Part shown: piece by piece, positions 1 through 9,006 of the stretch
Numbering within the stretch: the stretch's first letter is position 1
Layout of the letters: each line of letters starts with the position of its first letter
NCBI RefSeq assembly: GCF_036088315.1
Contig: NZ_CP107996.1
Span: 6,871,001-6,935,000 of the forward strand
Direction of reading: 5' to 3'
Source of the DNA: Streptomyces sp. NBC_00344
GTDB taxonomy: Bacteria > Actinomycetota > Actinomycetes > Streptomycetales > Streptomycetaceae
DNA length: 64,000 bases
Made by a program: the position numbers and the translations under genes
Notes under the pieces: generated by a model
What the model saw: only the letters and a program-made list of their open reading frames with translations
Told to the model about the DNA's origin: nothing
The model's database searches: none

Positions 1-452
1 GGATTGTAGATCCGCTCGAGCTCACCCGGTGCGAAGTAACTGTCCCAGGGTTCCAGGGCGTCGCCGAAGTAGAACTTGTACCACTTCACGTCGGACAGCA
101 CGCACAGGTCGGGGGCCTGGGCACCGAGCAGGCTGATGACCGCCTTCTGGGCGCACTCGTCGTAGGTGCCCTGGAACTGCACCTCCACATACACGTCCCG
201 CTGCTCGCGGTTGAAGGCGTCGACGAGTTTCTGCAGGGCCGGGCCCACCGGATCTGCGAACGTCGACCAGAGCACCACCCTGGTGCGCCCCCGGAACGCA
301 TCGGGTACCGAACCGCCGGGCTGTGTGACGGTCCCCGTGGTCTGGCCGCAGGCACTCAGCGCCGCGGCCAGTCCCAGCCCCGCACCTGCCCCGAGCATCC
401 GGCGCCTGTCGAGCACGGGTCCCGCGAGCTCCCGCAGCGAAGTTCGCGTCAT
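1..452 (-). CDS. Sugar ABC transporter substrate-binding lipoprotein, partial (C-terminus off the left edge)
   Basis: Reading leftward from ATG at 452, about 150 codons are open to the window edge. The N-terminus has a double arginine followed by a hydrophobic stretch and a lipobox-like L-S-A-C at about residues 32-35, so the protein is probably exported (perhaps by Tat) and lipid-anchored at that Cys. The mature part begins with a V-V-L-W-S-T-F-A-D-P segment, then a helix ending in Q-R-D-V-Y-V-E-V-Q-F-Q-G-T-Y, as in UgpB/MalE-like family 1 solute-binding proteins. Its ATG overlaps the TGA of the upstream permease by 4 bp, so it is the third gene of the importer operon. The ligand cannot be told; glycerol-3-phosphate or an oligosaccharide are the family alternatives. 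Confidence 0.88.
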   Translation of the reverse strand, partial: MTRTSLRELAGPVLDRRRMLGAGAGLGLAAALSACGQTTGTVTQPGGSVPDAFRGRTRVVLWSTFADPVGPALQKLVDAFNREQRDVYVEVQFQGTYDECAQKAVISLLGAQAPDLCVLSDVKWYKFYFGDALEPWDSYFAPGELERIYN

Positions 453-1336
453 TTTCCGGCTCCCTGGGTCAGCCCGGCGATGATGTAGCGCTGGGCGAGG
501 AAGAACACGACGAGGACCGGCACGACCACCATGACGGCACCGGCCAGGATCGCTCCCCAGTTGGCGAAGGTCTCGGTGTTCTTGAGGAAGAGCAGACCGA
601 TGGGGAGGGTCCGCATGTCCGCGCTGCTGGTGACGATCAGCGGCCAGATGAAGTCGTTCCACTTGCCGACCATGACGACCAGGGCCACCGTGATCACCAT
701 CGGGCGCGACATCGGCAGCACCACCCGGAAAAGGATGCGCAGGTGCCCCGCCCCGTCGACCTTCGCCGCGTCCGTGATCTCCTGGGGCAGCGTCAGCATG
801 TGCTGGCGCAGCAGGAAGGTACCGAACACCGAGCCGAGGCCCGGTGCTATCAGGCCCGCATAGGAGTTGACCCAACCGAGCTGAGCGATGGTCAGAAAGT
901 TCGGCAGCAGGGTGACATGGCCGGGCACCATCATCGCGCCCAGCAGGAACAGGAAGAGCACCTTCTTGCCGGGGAACGGCAGGAACACGAATGCGTAGGC
1001 ACACAGCAGCGCGGCGACCAACTCGATCGCGGTGCCGACCGCGGACACGATCAGGGAGTTGAGGAAGAACCGACCGAACGGCGCGGCGCTCCAGGCGTCG
1101 GAGAAGTTGGACCACCGCAGGTCCGTGGGGATCCAGTGTGGGGGGTAACTGTAAATCTGCGGGTTGGTCTTCAGCGCCGAGGAGATGAGCCAGTACAGCG
1201 GGCCACCCGCGATGACGGCGACCAGGACGAGCAGCGCGTACAGGCCGAAGCGCTGGGCACGGCGGACACCGGAGCGGCTGCCCGTGGCGACCGGGCCGGC
1301 CTGGCGGGTGTCCGGCGAGGAGTCGACGACTGTCAC
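449..1336 (-). CDS. Carbohydrate ABC transporter permease, MalG/UgpE type
   Basis: A 295-residue inner-membrane permease with about six hydrophobic segments. The EAA loop of binding-protein-dependent permeases is visible as E-I-T-D-A-A-K-V-D-G-A-G, followed by I-L-F-R-V-V-L-P, the contact site for the ATPase. I chose GTG at 1336 because it overlaps the stop of the upstream permease (1333-1335), giving a 4-bp overlap; the longer open frame reaching back to 2332 runs inside the other permease in a different frame and is not real. The end overlaps the start of the binding-protein gene. No ATPase gene lies in the window, so a shared MsiK-like ATPase, usual in Streptomyces sugar importers, is a reasonable inference. 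Confidence 0.92.
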   Translation of the reverse strand: MTVVDSSPDTRQAGPVATGSRSGVRRAQRFGLYALLVLVAVIAGGPLYWLISSALKTNPQIYSYPPHWIPTDLRWSNFSDAWSAAPFGRFFLNSLIVSAVGTAIELVAALLCAYAFVFLPFPGKKVLFLFLLGAMMVPGHVTLLPNFLTIAQLGWVNSYAGLIAPGLGSVFGTFLLRQHMLTLPQEITDAAKVDGAGHLRILFRVVLPMSRPMVITVALVVMVGKWNDFIWPLIVTSSADMRTLPIGLLFLKNTETFANWGAILAGAVMVVVPVLVVFFLAQRYIIAGLTQGAGK

Positions 1337-2292
1337 TGGTAGTGCACCTTTCGCTGGAGGAAGCGCGCCTGGGCCCCGGTGATCAGCAGCAGCACCACGA
1401 ACATGATCATCGCGGCGGCCGAGGCGCGGCCCGCGTCGAAGGTGCGGAAGCCCTGGTCGTAGATGAACCAGCTGAGGATCGAGGTGGAGGTGCCGGGGCC
1501 GCCGCTGGTCATCATCGCGATCACATCGAACGCCTGGAAGGTGCTGATGGTGCAGGTCACCAGCAGGAAGAAGGTGACGGGCGAGAGCAGCGGCAGGATG
1601 ATGCGGCGCAGCCGCGTCCACGATCCCGCGCCGTCCAGCGCCGCGGCCTCGAACACGTCCCTGGGCAAGCTCTGCAGACCGGCGAGGTAGATCACGGCGA
1701 CGAAACCGGTGTTCTTCCAGAGGTAGACCAGGACGAGACCGAACAGCGCCCACTTGGAGTCGGTCATCATCGCCGGCGCGGCCATGCCCAGGGGAGCGAG
1801 CAGCGGGCGTATCAGTCCGTAGTTGGGGTCGAAGAGGAACAGCCACAGGGTGCCGACCGCGGCTCCGGAGAGCACGTACGGGGCGAAGGCCAGCGTCCGT
1901 ACGACGTCCCGCCCGCGCAGCCGCTGGTTGAGCAGCAGGGCGGTGGCGAGACCGAGCACCAGTCCGCCCCCGACGATCCCGACGACGAACAGCACGGTCG
2001 TCCACAAGCTGCCGCGGAAGTCGGGGTCGGCGAACAGCGACGTGTAGTTGTTCAGGCCGATCATGTGCCACGACGACGAGACCATGTCCCAGTCGGTGAG
2101 GCTCAGATAGGCGTTGTAGATCACCGGCCAGTAGGCGAAAACCAGCAGGAAGAAGAAGTTCGGGGCGGCGAAGGCGGCGAACAGCAGGTACTCGCCCCGC
2201 CGGCGCCGTGCGCGGGTCCTGGGCTCCGCCTCGCCGGCGGTCGCCGGACTCGGCGGGGCGGCTCTGCCGTCCTGCTTCACGTCGGTCGTCAA
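1333..2292 (-). CDS. Carbohydrate ABC transporter permease, MalF/UgpA type
   Basis: A 319-residue permease and the first gene of the leftward importer operon. After a charged cytoplasmic N-terminus (R-A-R-R-R-R-G-E) there is a first membrane segment rich in F and L, then five more. The EAA loop reads E-A-A-A-L-D-G-A-G followed by R-R-I-I-L-P-L-L-S-P. It is the MalF-type partner of the MalG-type permease that it overlaps by 4 bp. Together with the lipoprotein they form the membrane and recognition parts of a CUT1 sugar importer. No regulator is adjacent; an inverted repeat at 2500-2516 in the upstream gap is the only candidate control site seen. Confidence 0.92.
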   Translation of the reverse strand: MTTDVKQDGRAAPPSPATAGEAEPRTRARRRRGEYLLFAAFAAPNFFFLLVFAYWPVIYNAYLSLTDWDMVSSSWHMIGLNNYTSLFADPDFRGSLWTTVLFVVGIVGGGLVLGLATALLLNQRLRGRDVVRTLAFAPYVLSGAAVGTLWLFLFDPNYGLIRPLLAPLGMAAPAMMTDSKWALFGLVLVYLWKNTGFVAVIYLAGLQSLPRDVFEAAALDGAGSWTRLRRIILPLLSPVTFFLLVTCTISTFQAFDVIAMMTSGGPGTSTSILSWFIYDQGFRTFDAGRASAAAMIMFVVLLLITGAQARFLQRKVHYQ

Positions 2293-2624
2293 GACAGCGG
2301 TGTCCTTCCGGTGAGCCGTACAGCGCCCCCAACTGGGCGCAATCCCGGCGGCCCTAGGAATACCAACAAAGTGAACGAGAAGAGAACACCGCTGCGTGTT
2401 ACAAATTGGCAGCCGGAACGCTGTCCGGTCCGTGCGGGATACCTGTTGTTCCCGCCATGACCTGCTATTTTCCCGGGCCTCAGGGGGGCGACGACCGTCT
2501 CACATCCGTGATGTGAAGATGGCCCCACGGGCGCGACGGTGCCGGCAGACCCGAACCAGATCGTCGACGTTCGATCCCCGCCGGGGGATGCATCGAGGAG
2601 ATCGGCCTGCGTACCCTCGGCGCC
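2293..2624. other. Intergenic region upstream of the importer operon
   Basis: This stretch separates the leftward importer operon from the rightward gene at 2625, so it should carry divergent promoters. Apart from the inverted repeat at 2500-2516 I see no gene and no convincing -35/-10 pair. Confidence 0.5.
2500..2516. promoter_or_regulatory. Inverted repeat, possible operator
   Basis: TCACATC and GATGTGA form a perfect 7-bp inverted repeat with a 3-nt spacer. It lies 208 bp upstream of the importer operon start and 109 bp upstream of the gene at 2625. Which regulator would bind it is unknown. Confidence 0.35.
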
Positions 2625-3038
2625 ATGCCCCGTCATCCGAGGAAACCCCGTCAACTCGTCGCCGACGGGCGGGTGTACCTGTGGACGCTCCGCCACAGCC
2701 ACCGCGTGCTGGACAACGGCCGGTCCGCGGACTGCCGCGAGACGCTCACGCTGTACCCGCAACCGGCCGGCACGGGCGGACAGCTGCGTATCGTCTTCGC
2801 GAAGGCCCCGGACCGGTACGTCCCGGGTGGAGCCCCCATGGGTTCCGGTGACGTGGGGTACGTCCGGGGAGCATCCCTCAACCTGCATGAACCGGGCGCT
2901 GTCCGGGCCCTGCTCGACGTGGCGTCGGCCCAGGGGTGGCAGCCGGGGGAGCGGCGGGCGGTGGAGGTCGACGGCTGGCCCCTGCTGGAGGCGGCGGCCG
3001 CCGCACGAGCCGCGGGGGTCGGTCCCGCGGGCTCATAG
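2625..3038 (+). CDS. Hypothetical protein
   Basis: A 137-residue soluble protein with good third-position G/C bias but no family I recognise. It starts with a basic segment (M-P-R-H-P-R-K-P-R-Q-L-V-A-D-G-R-V-Y-L-W) that resembles a small beta-strand-rich domain, and ends in an alanine-rich helix. No ribosome site is obvious just before the ATG; a GGAGAT sequence lies about 30 nt upstream. It converges with the P450-reductase gene, 214 bp away, and has no visible operon partner. The frame looks real; the function is unknown. Confidence 0.6.
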   Translation: MPRHPRKPRQLVADGRVYLWTLRHSHRVLDNGRSADCRETLTLYPQPAGTGGQLRIVFAKAPDRYVPGGAPMGSGDVGYVRGASLNLHEPGAVRALLDVASAQGWQPGERRAVEVDGWPLLEAAAAARAAGVGPAGS

Positions 3039-3252
3039 GGCAAACCCGAACCTCCGGCCACACCTCCTCACCACGAGGCATCCCCAATTCCGCTGGCGCG
3101 GCCTGGGGGCAGCGATGCAGCGACGACTTGACACCTCAGCCGCGTGAGGTGCCTTGCACGCCACAGCCGTGGGAGACCCTGGACGCGGCCGACGGCGCCG
3201 GGGGCCGTGCCCAGGGGACTTCATCGTGGGCCGGCCCCTTCTTCTCCTTCGG

Positions 3253-6200
3253 TCAGTTGGCCGCGTACACGTCCTCGACATAACGCCCCGCCCGGACCAG
3301 CCCGTCGAGCCACCGCTCCGCCGCCGCTTCGTCGGCGTCCGGTGTGTGCTTGCGGTACAGGGTGCGGAACGCGTCCCGCACGCCCGGTGCCATCCGCGCC
3401 CCGTCGCCGCAGACGTACACCCGGGCGCCCGACTCCAGCAGGCGCCAGACCTCGCCCGCCTCGGTGGCGATGCGGTGCTGCACGAAGGCCACCTCGCCCT
3501 CGGGGGCGGCGCTGAATGCCGGACGGAGCGATACGGCTCCGGCTGCCTCGGCTGCGCGCAACTCCTCGGCGTGCAGGAAGTCGGCGTCGGGCGCGTCGCA
3601 GCCGAAGTAGCACAGGGCCGGCGGAAGTTCGGTTCCCTCGGCGAGGGCGGCCGTGCGGTCGGCGATCGCACCGCGGAACGGGGCGAGGCCGGTGCCGGCC
3701 GCGACCAGGACGAGAGGCACGGAGCCGTCCACACGGAAGGCCTCGCGGCACGGCTGGACCCGGGCGAGGACGGTATCGCCCGGCTGGAGCGTGGCGAGGT
3801 GGCCGGAGCCCGTCCCCCGGTAGATGCCGTTGCCCGAGCGGGCCGGGGCCTGGAGCAGGGAGACCATCAGGTCGGCGTGGCCCGGCTCGACGGTCGGTGA
3901 GGAGGAGATGGAGTAGTGGCGGGGGCGCAGCGGGGTGAGCAGGTCGATGAGCCGCGGCCAGTCGAGGGCGCCGCGCAGGGCGGGGTGGTCCTCGATCACC
4001 TCGACGAGGGTCCGCGGGTCGTCGGAGACCAGGGCCGAAAGGGCCGCCCGTTCCGGTGGGCACGGGTTGGCGGCGGCGAGGGCGGCCAGCTGTGCCGCTG
4101 TCGGACGCTCCTGCAACTCGACATGGTGGGACAAGAGCTGACGTATCGTCAATGGTCGGTCCACTGCGAGACCGTCGTGGCGCGGGCGGGTGGCCCGGAT
4201 GTCCAGGACGGTGTCGGGGTCGGTGCCGAGTGCGGCGGCGGCGCGTGCGACGAGGGCCGGGTCGTTGACGGGCAGCACGGTGAGGTGGTCGGCCGTGCGG
4301 TAGGTGACACCGGCCGGCAGGGCGATGCGGAGGAACCGCTTGCGGCGCGGGTGTCCGGACGCGGTGAGGTCGTACGCCTCGGTGACCGTCATCGGGACGA
4401 GCCCGTGCCGTGCGGCGAGGGCGTCCAGGGGGCCGTCGGTCAGGGTGCGGACCTCGTAAGCGGTCGCCGGCTCGGGGTCCTGGACTGTGGCGTCCGGGTC
4501 GCCGTAGGTCTCCAGGAGGGCTGTGCGCAGCCTGGCTGTGAAGTCCCGAACAGCTCCGGACAGGTCGCCCGAGGCGTCGGCGGCGACTCGGTCGGTGAGC
4601 CGGGTGCCGCCGAGTTCGGCGAGGCGTTCGTCGATGCGGGTCGGGACGTGCTGGTAGGTGGCGGCCCAGTTGCGGTCGCCGACGCCGAGGACGGCGTACG
4701 TGACATCCGTGGCGTCCGGGGTGCCTTCCAGCCAGGCGGCGAAGGCGGTGGCATCGTCGGTGGGGCGGCCGTTGTAGGAGGCGGCGGTGATGATGACGGT
4801 GCGGTCGGTGGGGAGACCGCCGACGTAGGCGTCCAGGGGTGCTACCTGCGTCTCGCAGCCGATCGCGGCGGCCTCGTCGGCGAGCCGGGCGGCGAACTCG
4901 CGGCAGGTGCCGTAGTTGCTGCCGTGCAGGAAGAGAGCGCCGGTGCCGGGACGGACGCGGGCGGGCAGGCTATCGGTGCCGGTCTCCTGAGGAGTGTTGA
5001 GGCGGGCGGCTCCGGGGAGCGGCGCATGGACGCGGTCGACGGGTGTACGCGGGGTGAGGGTGAGGGTGAAGCCCTCGGGCTTGAGGGTGAGGGTCTCCTT
5101 CACCGTGAGCGCGTAGTCGGCGTGGTCGTGCAGCCGGTAGCGGTGGACGAGCATCGCCAGCAGCATGGTCGCCTCGTGCAGCGCGAACTGTCGTCCGATA
5201 CATGCGCGTTCGCCTGTACCAAAGGGCTTGAAGGCGTGCACCGGGCGGGTCGCCTCCGCCTCCGGCGTAAAGCGGGAGGGGTCGAACAGCTCGGGGTTGT
5301 CGCCCCAGACCGGTTGCCGGTGCAGCATCGGCGCGAGCACGGTGACGGCCTGTCCGGCGCGTAGCGGGATGCGGCCACCGAGCAGCGTGTCCTGCAGGGC
5401 GTGCCGGCTGAAAGCGGCGGCAGTGGGCCACAGCCTGAGCGCCTCGTTGAGAACCTGCCGGGTGTACGTCAGACGGCCGATCTCGTCGTAGGTCGGTTCG
5501 GGGTCGGCCCGGTCGCCCCACAGCTCGTCCACCTCGCGCTGGACGAGCTGGAGCGCGGCCGGGTGTTTGGCGAGGTAGTACAGGGCGAAGGACATCGCGC
5601 CAGAGGTGGTCTCATGGCCCGCGATCAGGAAGGTGATGACCTGGTTGCGGATGTTGGCGGTGTCGAGCGTGGTGCCATCGGCCGGGTGGGCGGCGGTGAG
5701 CATGAGGCCGAGCAGGTCGTCCGTCCCGGTCAGGCCGGTGCCGGTCCGGGAGGCGATGACGTCATCGACGACCTGGGCGAGATAGGCGGCGTCCGTACGG
5801 AAGGCCGCGTCGGCCGCCGAATGGTCCCGGCCCGGGGTGCGAGCGAGCCGGGTCATGCTCCACTCCAGGCAGCGGACCATCGACTCGACGAAGGGATGGG
5901 GCTCGTCCCGCTGGAAGGAGCCGAAGTCGTAGCCGAATCCGGCCAGCCCGATGGTGTCGAGGGTCATCCGGGTCATGTCGTCGGGCACGTTCACCGGCCG
6001 TCCGGCGCGGGCGTCGCGGTCCCAGGACGTGACGAGCCGGCGGGCCACCTGCAGCATGACGGGATGGTAGGTGCGCATCGAGCCGAGCGCGAAGGCGGGC
6101 ATGAGGATGTCGTGTGCCTTGGCCCAGTTGGGCTCGTCGTTGTACGCCGTGAACAGACCGTCGTCGGTGAACTCGCGGACGTTTTCCAGGGCAGGGCCGA

Positions 6201-6438
6201 CGTGCTTGGCGAAGCGCGTCTCGTCGGCCAGGTCCGTCACCAGGTCCAGGTCGCCGACGAACAGCGCGTCCCACCCGTGCAGCCGCCGCACGAGCACCGG
6301 CCCGTGCTCCCGCATCAGGCCTATGACCTGCTGGATCGGGGTGTGTCCCGGTCCGGTGGCGGTGATGTCGACCACGGGGACGCCGGGAGGGGTGTGGGAG
6401 GTGTGAGGAGTCTGCGGGTGTGGCGTGGTGGGGGGCAT
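3253..6438 (-). CDS. Self-sufficient cytochrome P450/NADPH-P450 reductase fusion (CYP102, P450 BM3 type)
   Basis: A 1061-residue fusion with the full BM3 layout. Residues about 20-470 are a P450: I-helix A-G-H-E-T-T at 273-278, K-helix E-A-L-R at 332-335, and heme loop F-G-T-G-E-R-A-C-I-G-R with the thiolate Cys at 413. Phe96 in G-L-F-T matches the BM3 Phe87 position that shapes substrate access. Residues about 500-640 are an FMN flavodoxin domain (L-F-L-H-G-S-N-Y-G-T), and about 670-1061 the FAD/NADPH reductase (R-H-Y-S-I-S-S-S-P). Family members hydroxylate medium- or long-chain fatty acids at subterminal positions using NADPH, in the cytosol. The length equals the family norm and no break is seen. 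A PAS-LuxR regulator is divergently transcribed from 6676 and may control it. It is 28 kb from the NRPS genes, so a link to them is not supported. Confidence 0.95.
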   Translation of the reverse strand: MPPTTPHPQTPHTSHTPPGVPVVDITATGPGHTPIQQVIGLMREHGPVLVRRLHGWDALFVGDLDLVTDLADETRFAKHVGPALENVREFTDDGLFTAYNDEPNWAKAHDILMPAFALGSMRTYHPVMLQVARRLVTSWDRDARAGRPVNVPDDMTRMTLDTIGLAGFGYDFGSFQRDEPHPFVESMVRCLEWSMTRLARTPGRDHSAADAAFRTDAAYLAQVVDDVIASRTGTGLTGTDDLLGLMLTAAHPADGTTLDTANIRNQVITFLIAGHETTSGAMSFALYYLAKHPAALQLVQREVDELWGDRADPEPTYDEIGRLTYTRQVLNEALRLWPTAAAFSRHALQDTLLGGRIPLRAGQAVTVLAPMLHRQPVWGDNPELFDPSRFTPEAEATRPVHAFKPFGTGERACIGRQFALHEATMLLAMLVHRYRLHDHADYALTVKETLTLKPEGFTLTLTPRTPVDRVHAPLPGAARLNTPQETGTDSLPARVRPGTGALFLHGSNYGTCREFAARLADEAAAIGCETQVAPLDAYVGGLPTDRTVIITAASYNGRPTDDATAFAAWLEGTPDATDVTYAVLGVGDRNWAATYQHVPTRIDERLAELGGTRLTDRVAADASGDLSGAVRDFTARLRTALLETYGDPDATVQDPEPATAYEVRTLTDGPLDALAARHGLVPMTVTEAYDLTASGHPRRKRFLRIALPAGVTYRTADHLTVLPVNDPALVARAAAALGTDPDTVLDIRATRPRHDGLAVDRPLTIRQLLSHHVELQERPTAAQLAALAAANPCPPERAALSALVSDDPRTLVEVIEDHPALRGALDWPRLIDLLTPLRPRHYSISSSPTVEPGHADLMVSLLQAPARSGNGIYRGTGSGHLATLQPGDTVLARVQPCREAFRVDGSVPLVLVAAGTGLAPFRGAIADRTAALAEGTELPPALCYFGCDAPDADFLHAEELRAAEAAGAVSLRPAFSAAPEGEVAFVQHRIATEAGEVWRLLESGARVYVCGDGARMAPGVRDAFRTLYRKHTPDADEAAAERWLDGLVRAGRYVEDVYAAN

Positions 6439-6675
6439 CGCGCGACAACTGCCTTTCGCGGTAGGGAAGTACTGCGATTCAGCGTGCTCGACGGGCCCTG
6501 GTGGGCCGGGCCACGCGACTACACGAACCTGCAGTGGAAAACCCGCGTCGGGGCTTGCGTCGCGCGGAGCGACTCGTCCCTGAGCTCAGCCGCTCGCCGA
6601 TGAGCCGCGGGTCGTCGTCTGTCTCTAGAGTTGCGTGTGACCTGTAGGTTCGGCGGGGGATGGCGGGAGGTACCG

Positions 6676-7308
6676 ATGGAACGGGATCGGCAGGAGGCCG
6701 TGGTGTGGCGCAACCGCGCCCTCGCGATCTTCGACCGGATCTCGTTGCCGGTCGCCGTCTGCGACGTGCACGGCGCCGTCCTGCTGGCCAATCCGGCGAT
6801 GGCGGCGGAATGCGGCACGGCACCGGGCCGGCTGCGCGGCAGGAACGTCCTGGAGCTGTTCCGGCCGCAGGAGGCGACACAGGTGGAGCGGATCGCGCGG
6901 GCGCTGCGGCTGCGCCACCGGTCGCGGTACCAGGTGTCGGTGCGCTGGCAGGCCGACGGCGCCGAACGGTACGGAGAGCTGATGGCGGACCCGGTCAGCG
7001 ACAGCGTGGAAGCCACCCCCATGCTGCTGGTGATGCTCCGCGTCCAGGGCGAACGCGAGGCACCCCGGCAGGCACGGGTACGCGTCGCGCCGGTCGAGGC
7101 GCACATCCTGGCGCTGCTCGCCGGTGGCGCCACCACCGCCCGCGCCGCCCGGGAGACCGGCCTCAGCGCCGACGGTGTCACCTACCACCTGCGGCGCCTG
7201 TCCGCCCGCTGGCAGGCGGCGAACCGCACGGAACTGGTCGCCCGCGCCTACGCGCTCGGGGTCCTGGCCGCCGGGGTGTGGCCGCCGGCGGCCACCGGCG
7301 CGGAGTAG
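6676..7308 (+). CDS. PAS domain / LuxR-type helix-turn-helix regulator
   Basis: A 210-residue regulator starting at ATG 6676, chosen because GGGAGG lies 5 nt upstream; an earlier in-frame ATG at 6631 has no such site. Residues about 8-115 look like a PAS sensor domain (I-S-L-P-V-A-V-C-D-V-H-G-A-V-L-L-A-N-P-A-M). Residues about 135-195 are a LuxR/GerE-like helix-turn-helix (E-A-H-I-L-A-L-L-A-G-G-A-T-T, then L-S-A-D-G-V-T-Y-H-L-R-R-L). It is divergent from the CYP102 gene with 237 bp between the starts, the usual arrangement for a local regulator, so control of the P450 by a small ligand or redox cue sensed by the PAS domain is plausible but inferred. Confidence 0.85.
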   Translation: MERDRQEAVVWRNRALAIFDRISLPVAVCDVHGAVLLANPAMAAECGTAPGRLRGRNVLELFRPQEATQVERIARALRLRHRSRYQVSVRWQADGAERYGELMADPVSDSVEATPMLLVMLRVQGEREAPRQARVRVAPVEAHILALLAGGATTARAARETGLSADGVTYHLRRLSARWQAANRTELVARAYALGVLAAGVWPPAATGAE

Positions 7309-7621
7309 GCGGTGCCCCCGCCCCGGTATATCGACGAAGCGGGCGAGGGTGGGCCACCTTCCGGCCCAGGCCGTTTCTGACCGCCGAGGTGGCAGGGGCG
7401 AGCAACCCGGGGACTGCGACGTTGATGTGAGTGAGAGGCCGGCCGGACGCGCTGGGTGTGACGAGGACTTCACCGACCGAAACCCGCGCGACGGGGGCCC
7501 CGGGCTCACGCCGGTCAGTAGCCGCGGTCTGTGTGCTGCGGTTCTGCTCGGCCTGTCGGGCCGGCCGGCCGTCGAGGAGGCGCTCGGCCGAAAAATCGAT
7601 GCCTTACGCCGCCCCCGCCCG
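7309..7621. other. Intergenic region between convergent genes
   Basis: This 313-bp gap between the ends of the PAS-LuxR gene and arsM holds no open frame with coding bias. I see no clear terminator hairpin in it. Confidence 0.4.
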
Positions 7622-8512
7622 TCAGTTTCCGCAGCCGCAGCCGGCCGCGGCCTTCGCTCCGGCGGGCGGCGCTGTAGCCGCGGTGGACTGCTCGGCGGGG
7701 GTGCAGCATGCGGTGACGCCGCAGCACGTGGCCGTGACGCCGCCGGTCGCGCTGGTGTCCGTGGTCTGCGGTTTGGCCGCCCGGATGACGGCGGAATGCA
7801 TCCCGTCCGCGACAGGGTGGGACGGAGTGATCTCGATGTGCGTGAACCCGGCCGCTTCGAGGCCGTGCCGGTACTCGGCGAAGGAAAGAGCGCCCGCGAT
7901 GCAGCCGGCGTGGTCGCCGCGCTCGGCCCGCAGGTCGGGGGTGAGGGTGTCGTCGGCGACGACGTCGGAGACGCCGATGCGGCCACCGGGCTTCAGGACG
8001 CGGAAGGTCTCGGCGAACACGGCCGCTTTGTCCGTGGACAGGTTGATCACGCAGTTGGAGATCACGACATCGATGGTGTTCGCGGGCAGGGGGATGGCCT
8101 CGATGGTGCCCATGAGGAACTCGACGTTGGTGGCGCCGGCCTTCTGCTGGTTGGCCAGGGCGAGGGACAGCATTTCCTCGGTCATGTCGAGGCCGTACGC
8201 CTTGCCGGTGGGGCCGACGCGGCGGGCGGAGAGCAGGACGTCGATGCCGCCGCCGGAGCCGAGGTCCAGGACCCGCTCTCCCTCGTGGAGGTCGGCGACC
8301 GCAGTGGGGTTCCCGCAGCCGAGCGAGGCGGCGACGGCCTCGGCGGGCAGTTCGTCACGCTCACCGTCCGCGTAGAGGGCGGGACCGAAATTGTCGTCGG
8401 TCTCGATCGCGGCCGGGCCGCAGCAGGCGTTGCCGCCCTCGGTGACCTGGATGGCGGCTGCGGCGTAACGCTGGCGGACGGTCTCTCGCAGATCGGTGGA
8501 CTGCTCGGTCAT
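7622..8512 (-). CDS. arsM: Arsenite S-adenosylmethionine methyltransferase
   Basis: A 296-residue class I methyltransferase. The SAM-binding motif reads V-L-D-L-G-S-G-G-G-I-D-V near residue 85. Cysteines expected to bind As(III) are present: N-A-C-C-G-P near residue 30, S-N-C-V-I-N-L near 155, and a Cys in H-A-G-C-I-A-G near 205, as in ArsM/AS3MT. The C-terminus adds a Cys-rich tail (T-A-T-C-C-G-V-T-A-C-C and a final G-C-G-C-G-N) that may hold extra metal. The enzyme converts arsenite to methylated arsenicals in the cytosol. GAGGAG lies a few bases before the ATG. It is divergent from arsR across an operator-like repeat. Confidence 0.95.
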   Translation of the reverse strand: MTEQSTDLRETVRQRYAAAAIQVTEGGNACCGPAAIETDDNFGPALYADGERDELPAEAVAASLGCGNPTAVADLHEGERVLDLGSGGGIDVLLSARRVGPTGKAYGLDMTEEMLSLALANQQKAGATNVEFLMGTIEAIPLPANTIDVVISNCVINLSTDKAAVFAETFRVLKPGGRIGVSDVVADDTLTPDLRAERGDHAGCIAGALSFAEYRHGLEAAGFTHIEITPSHPVADGMHSAVIRAAKPQTTDTSATGGVTATCCGVTACCTPAEQSTAATAPPAGAKAAAGCGCGN

Positions 8513-8566
8513 GGCCTACTCCTCGACGACTGACCCGGCGGGGTCGACGTGGTTGCATTCACATTC

Positions 8567-8595
8567 TTCGATTCAACCTTGCGCCTTGGATCGAA
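8567..8595. promoter_or_regulatory. Likely ArsR operator between arsM and arsR
   Basis: TTCGATTCAA and TTGGATCGAA form an inverted repeat with one mismatch and a 9-nt spacer, centred in the 101-bp gap between the divergent arsM and arsR starts. It fits a dimeric winged-helix repressor such as ArsR acting on both promoters and released by arsenite. This is inferred from position and symmetry. Confidence 0.65.
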
Positions 8596-8613
8596 AAACG
8601 TCAACATAGAAGC

Positions 8614-9006
8614 ATGTCGAAACAAGAGCTTGTGGTGCTCGGTCAGGACAGTGCCGACGGCTGCTGCCCGACCCTGCTGACCGCCCCGCTGGACGAGGAG
8701 ACCGCCGCCGCCCTGGCAAAGGTGTTCAAGGCGCTGGGCGACCCCGTGCGGCTGCGGCTGCTGTCGATGATCGCCTCGCGGGACGGCGGGGAGATCTGCG
8801 TCTGCGACCTGACTCCGGCCTTCGATCTGTCCCAGCCGACGATCTCCCACCACCTGAAGCTGCTGAAGCAGGCCGGGCTGATCGACTCCGAGCGCCGCGG
8901 GACGTGGGTGTACTACCGGCAGCTGCCGGATACGACCGACCAGCTCGCCGCCATCCTGACCCGCCCCGGCGCCCCGGCGCGTGAACCTGCCGGGACCGCC
9001 CCGTGA
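8614..9006 (+). CDS. arsR: ArsR-family arsenite-responsive repressor
   Basis: A 130-residue winged-helix repressor. The recognition region is F-D-L-S-Q-P-T-I-S-H-H-L-K-L-L, preceded by the I-C-V-C-D-L metal-site motif with Cys62 and Cys64, as in classical As(III) sensors. An additional Cys pair (17-18) near the N-terminus could give the third thiolate. It binds DNA without metal and lets go when arsenite binds. It is the first gene of arsR-acr3-arsC; its TGA overlaps the GTG of acr3 (GTGA), so the three are translationally coupled. The operator candidate lies 19 bp upstream of its ATG. Confidence 0.95.
   Translation: MSKQELVVLGQDSADGCCPTLLTAPLDEETAAALAKVFKALGDPVRLRLLSMIASRDGGEICVCDLTPAFDLSQPTISHHLKLLKQAGLIDSERRGTWVYYRQLPDTTDQLAAILTRPGAPAREPAGTAP

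Noticed and set aside
449..2332. A single 627-codon frame that would fuse the two permeases
   Set aside because: Only the part from 1336 down has permease features; upstream it runs out of frame inside the MalF-type permease, which has its own proper frame and overlapping stop.
3253..6438. CYP102 fusion as part of the NRPS pathway
   Set aside because: It is 28 kb away, separated by unrelated and decayed genes, and has its own divergent regulator; the cluster already has a P450.
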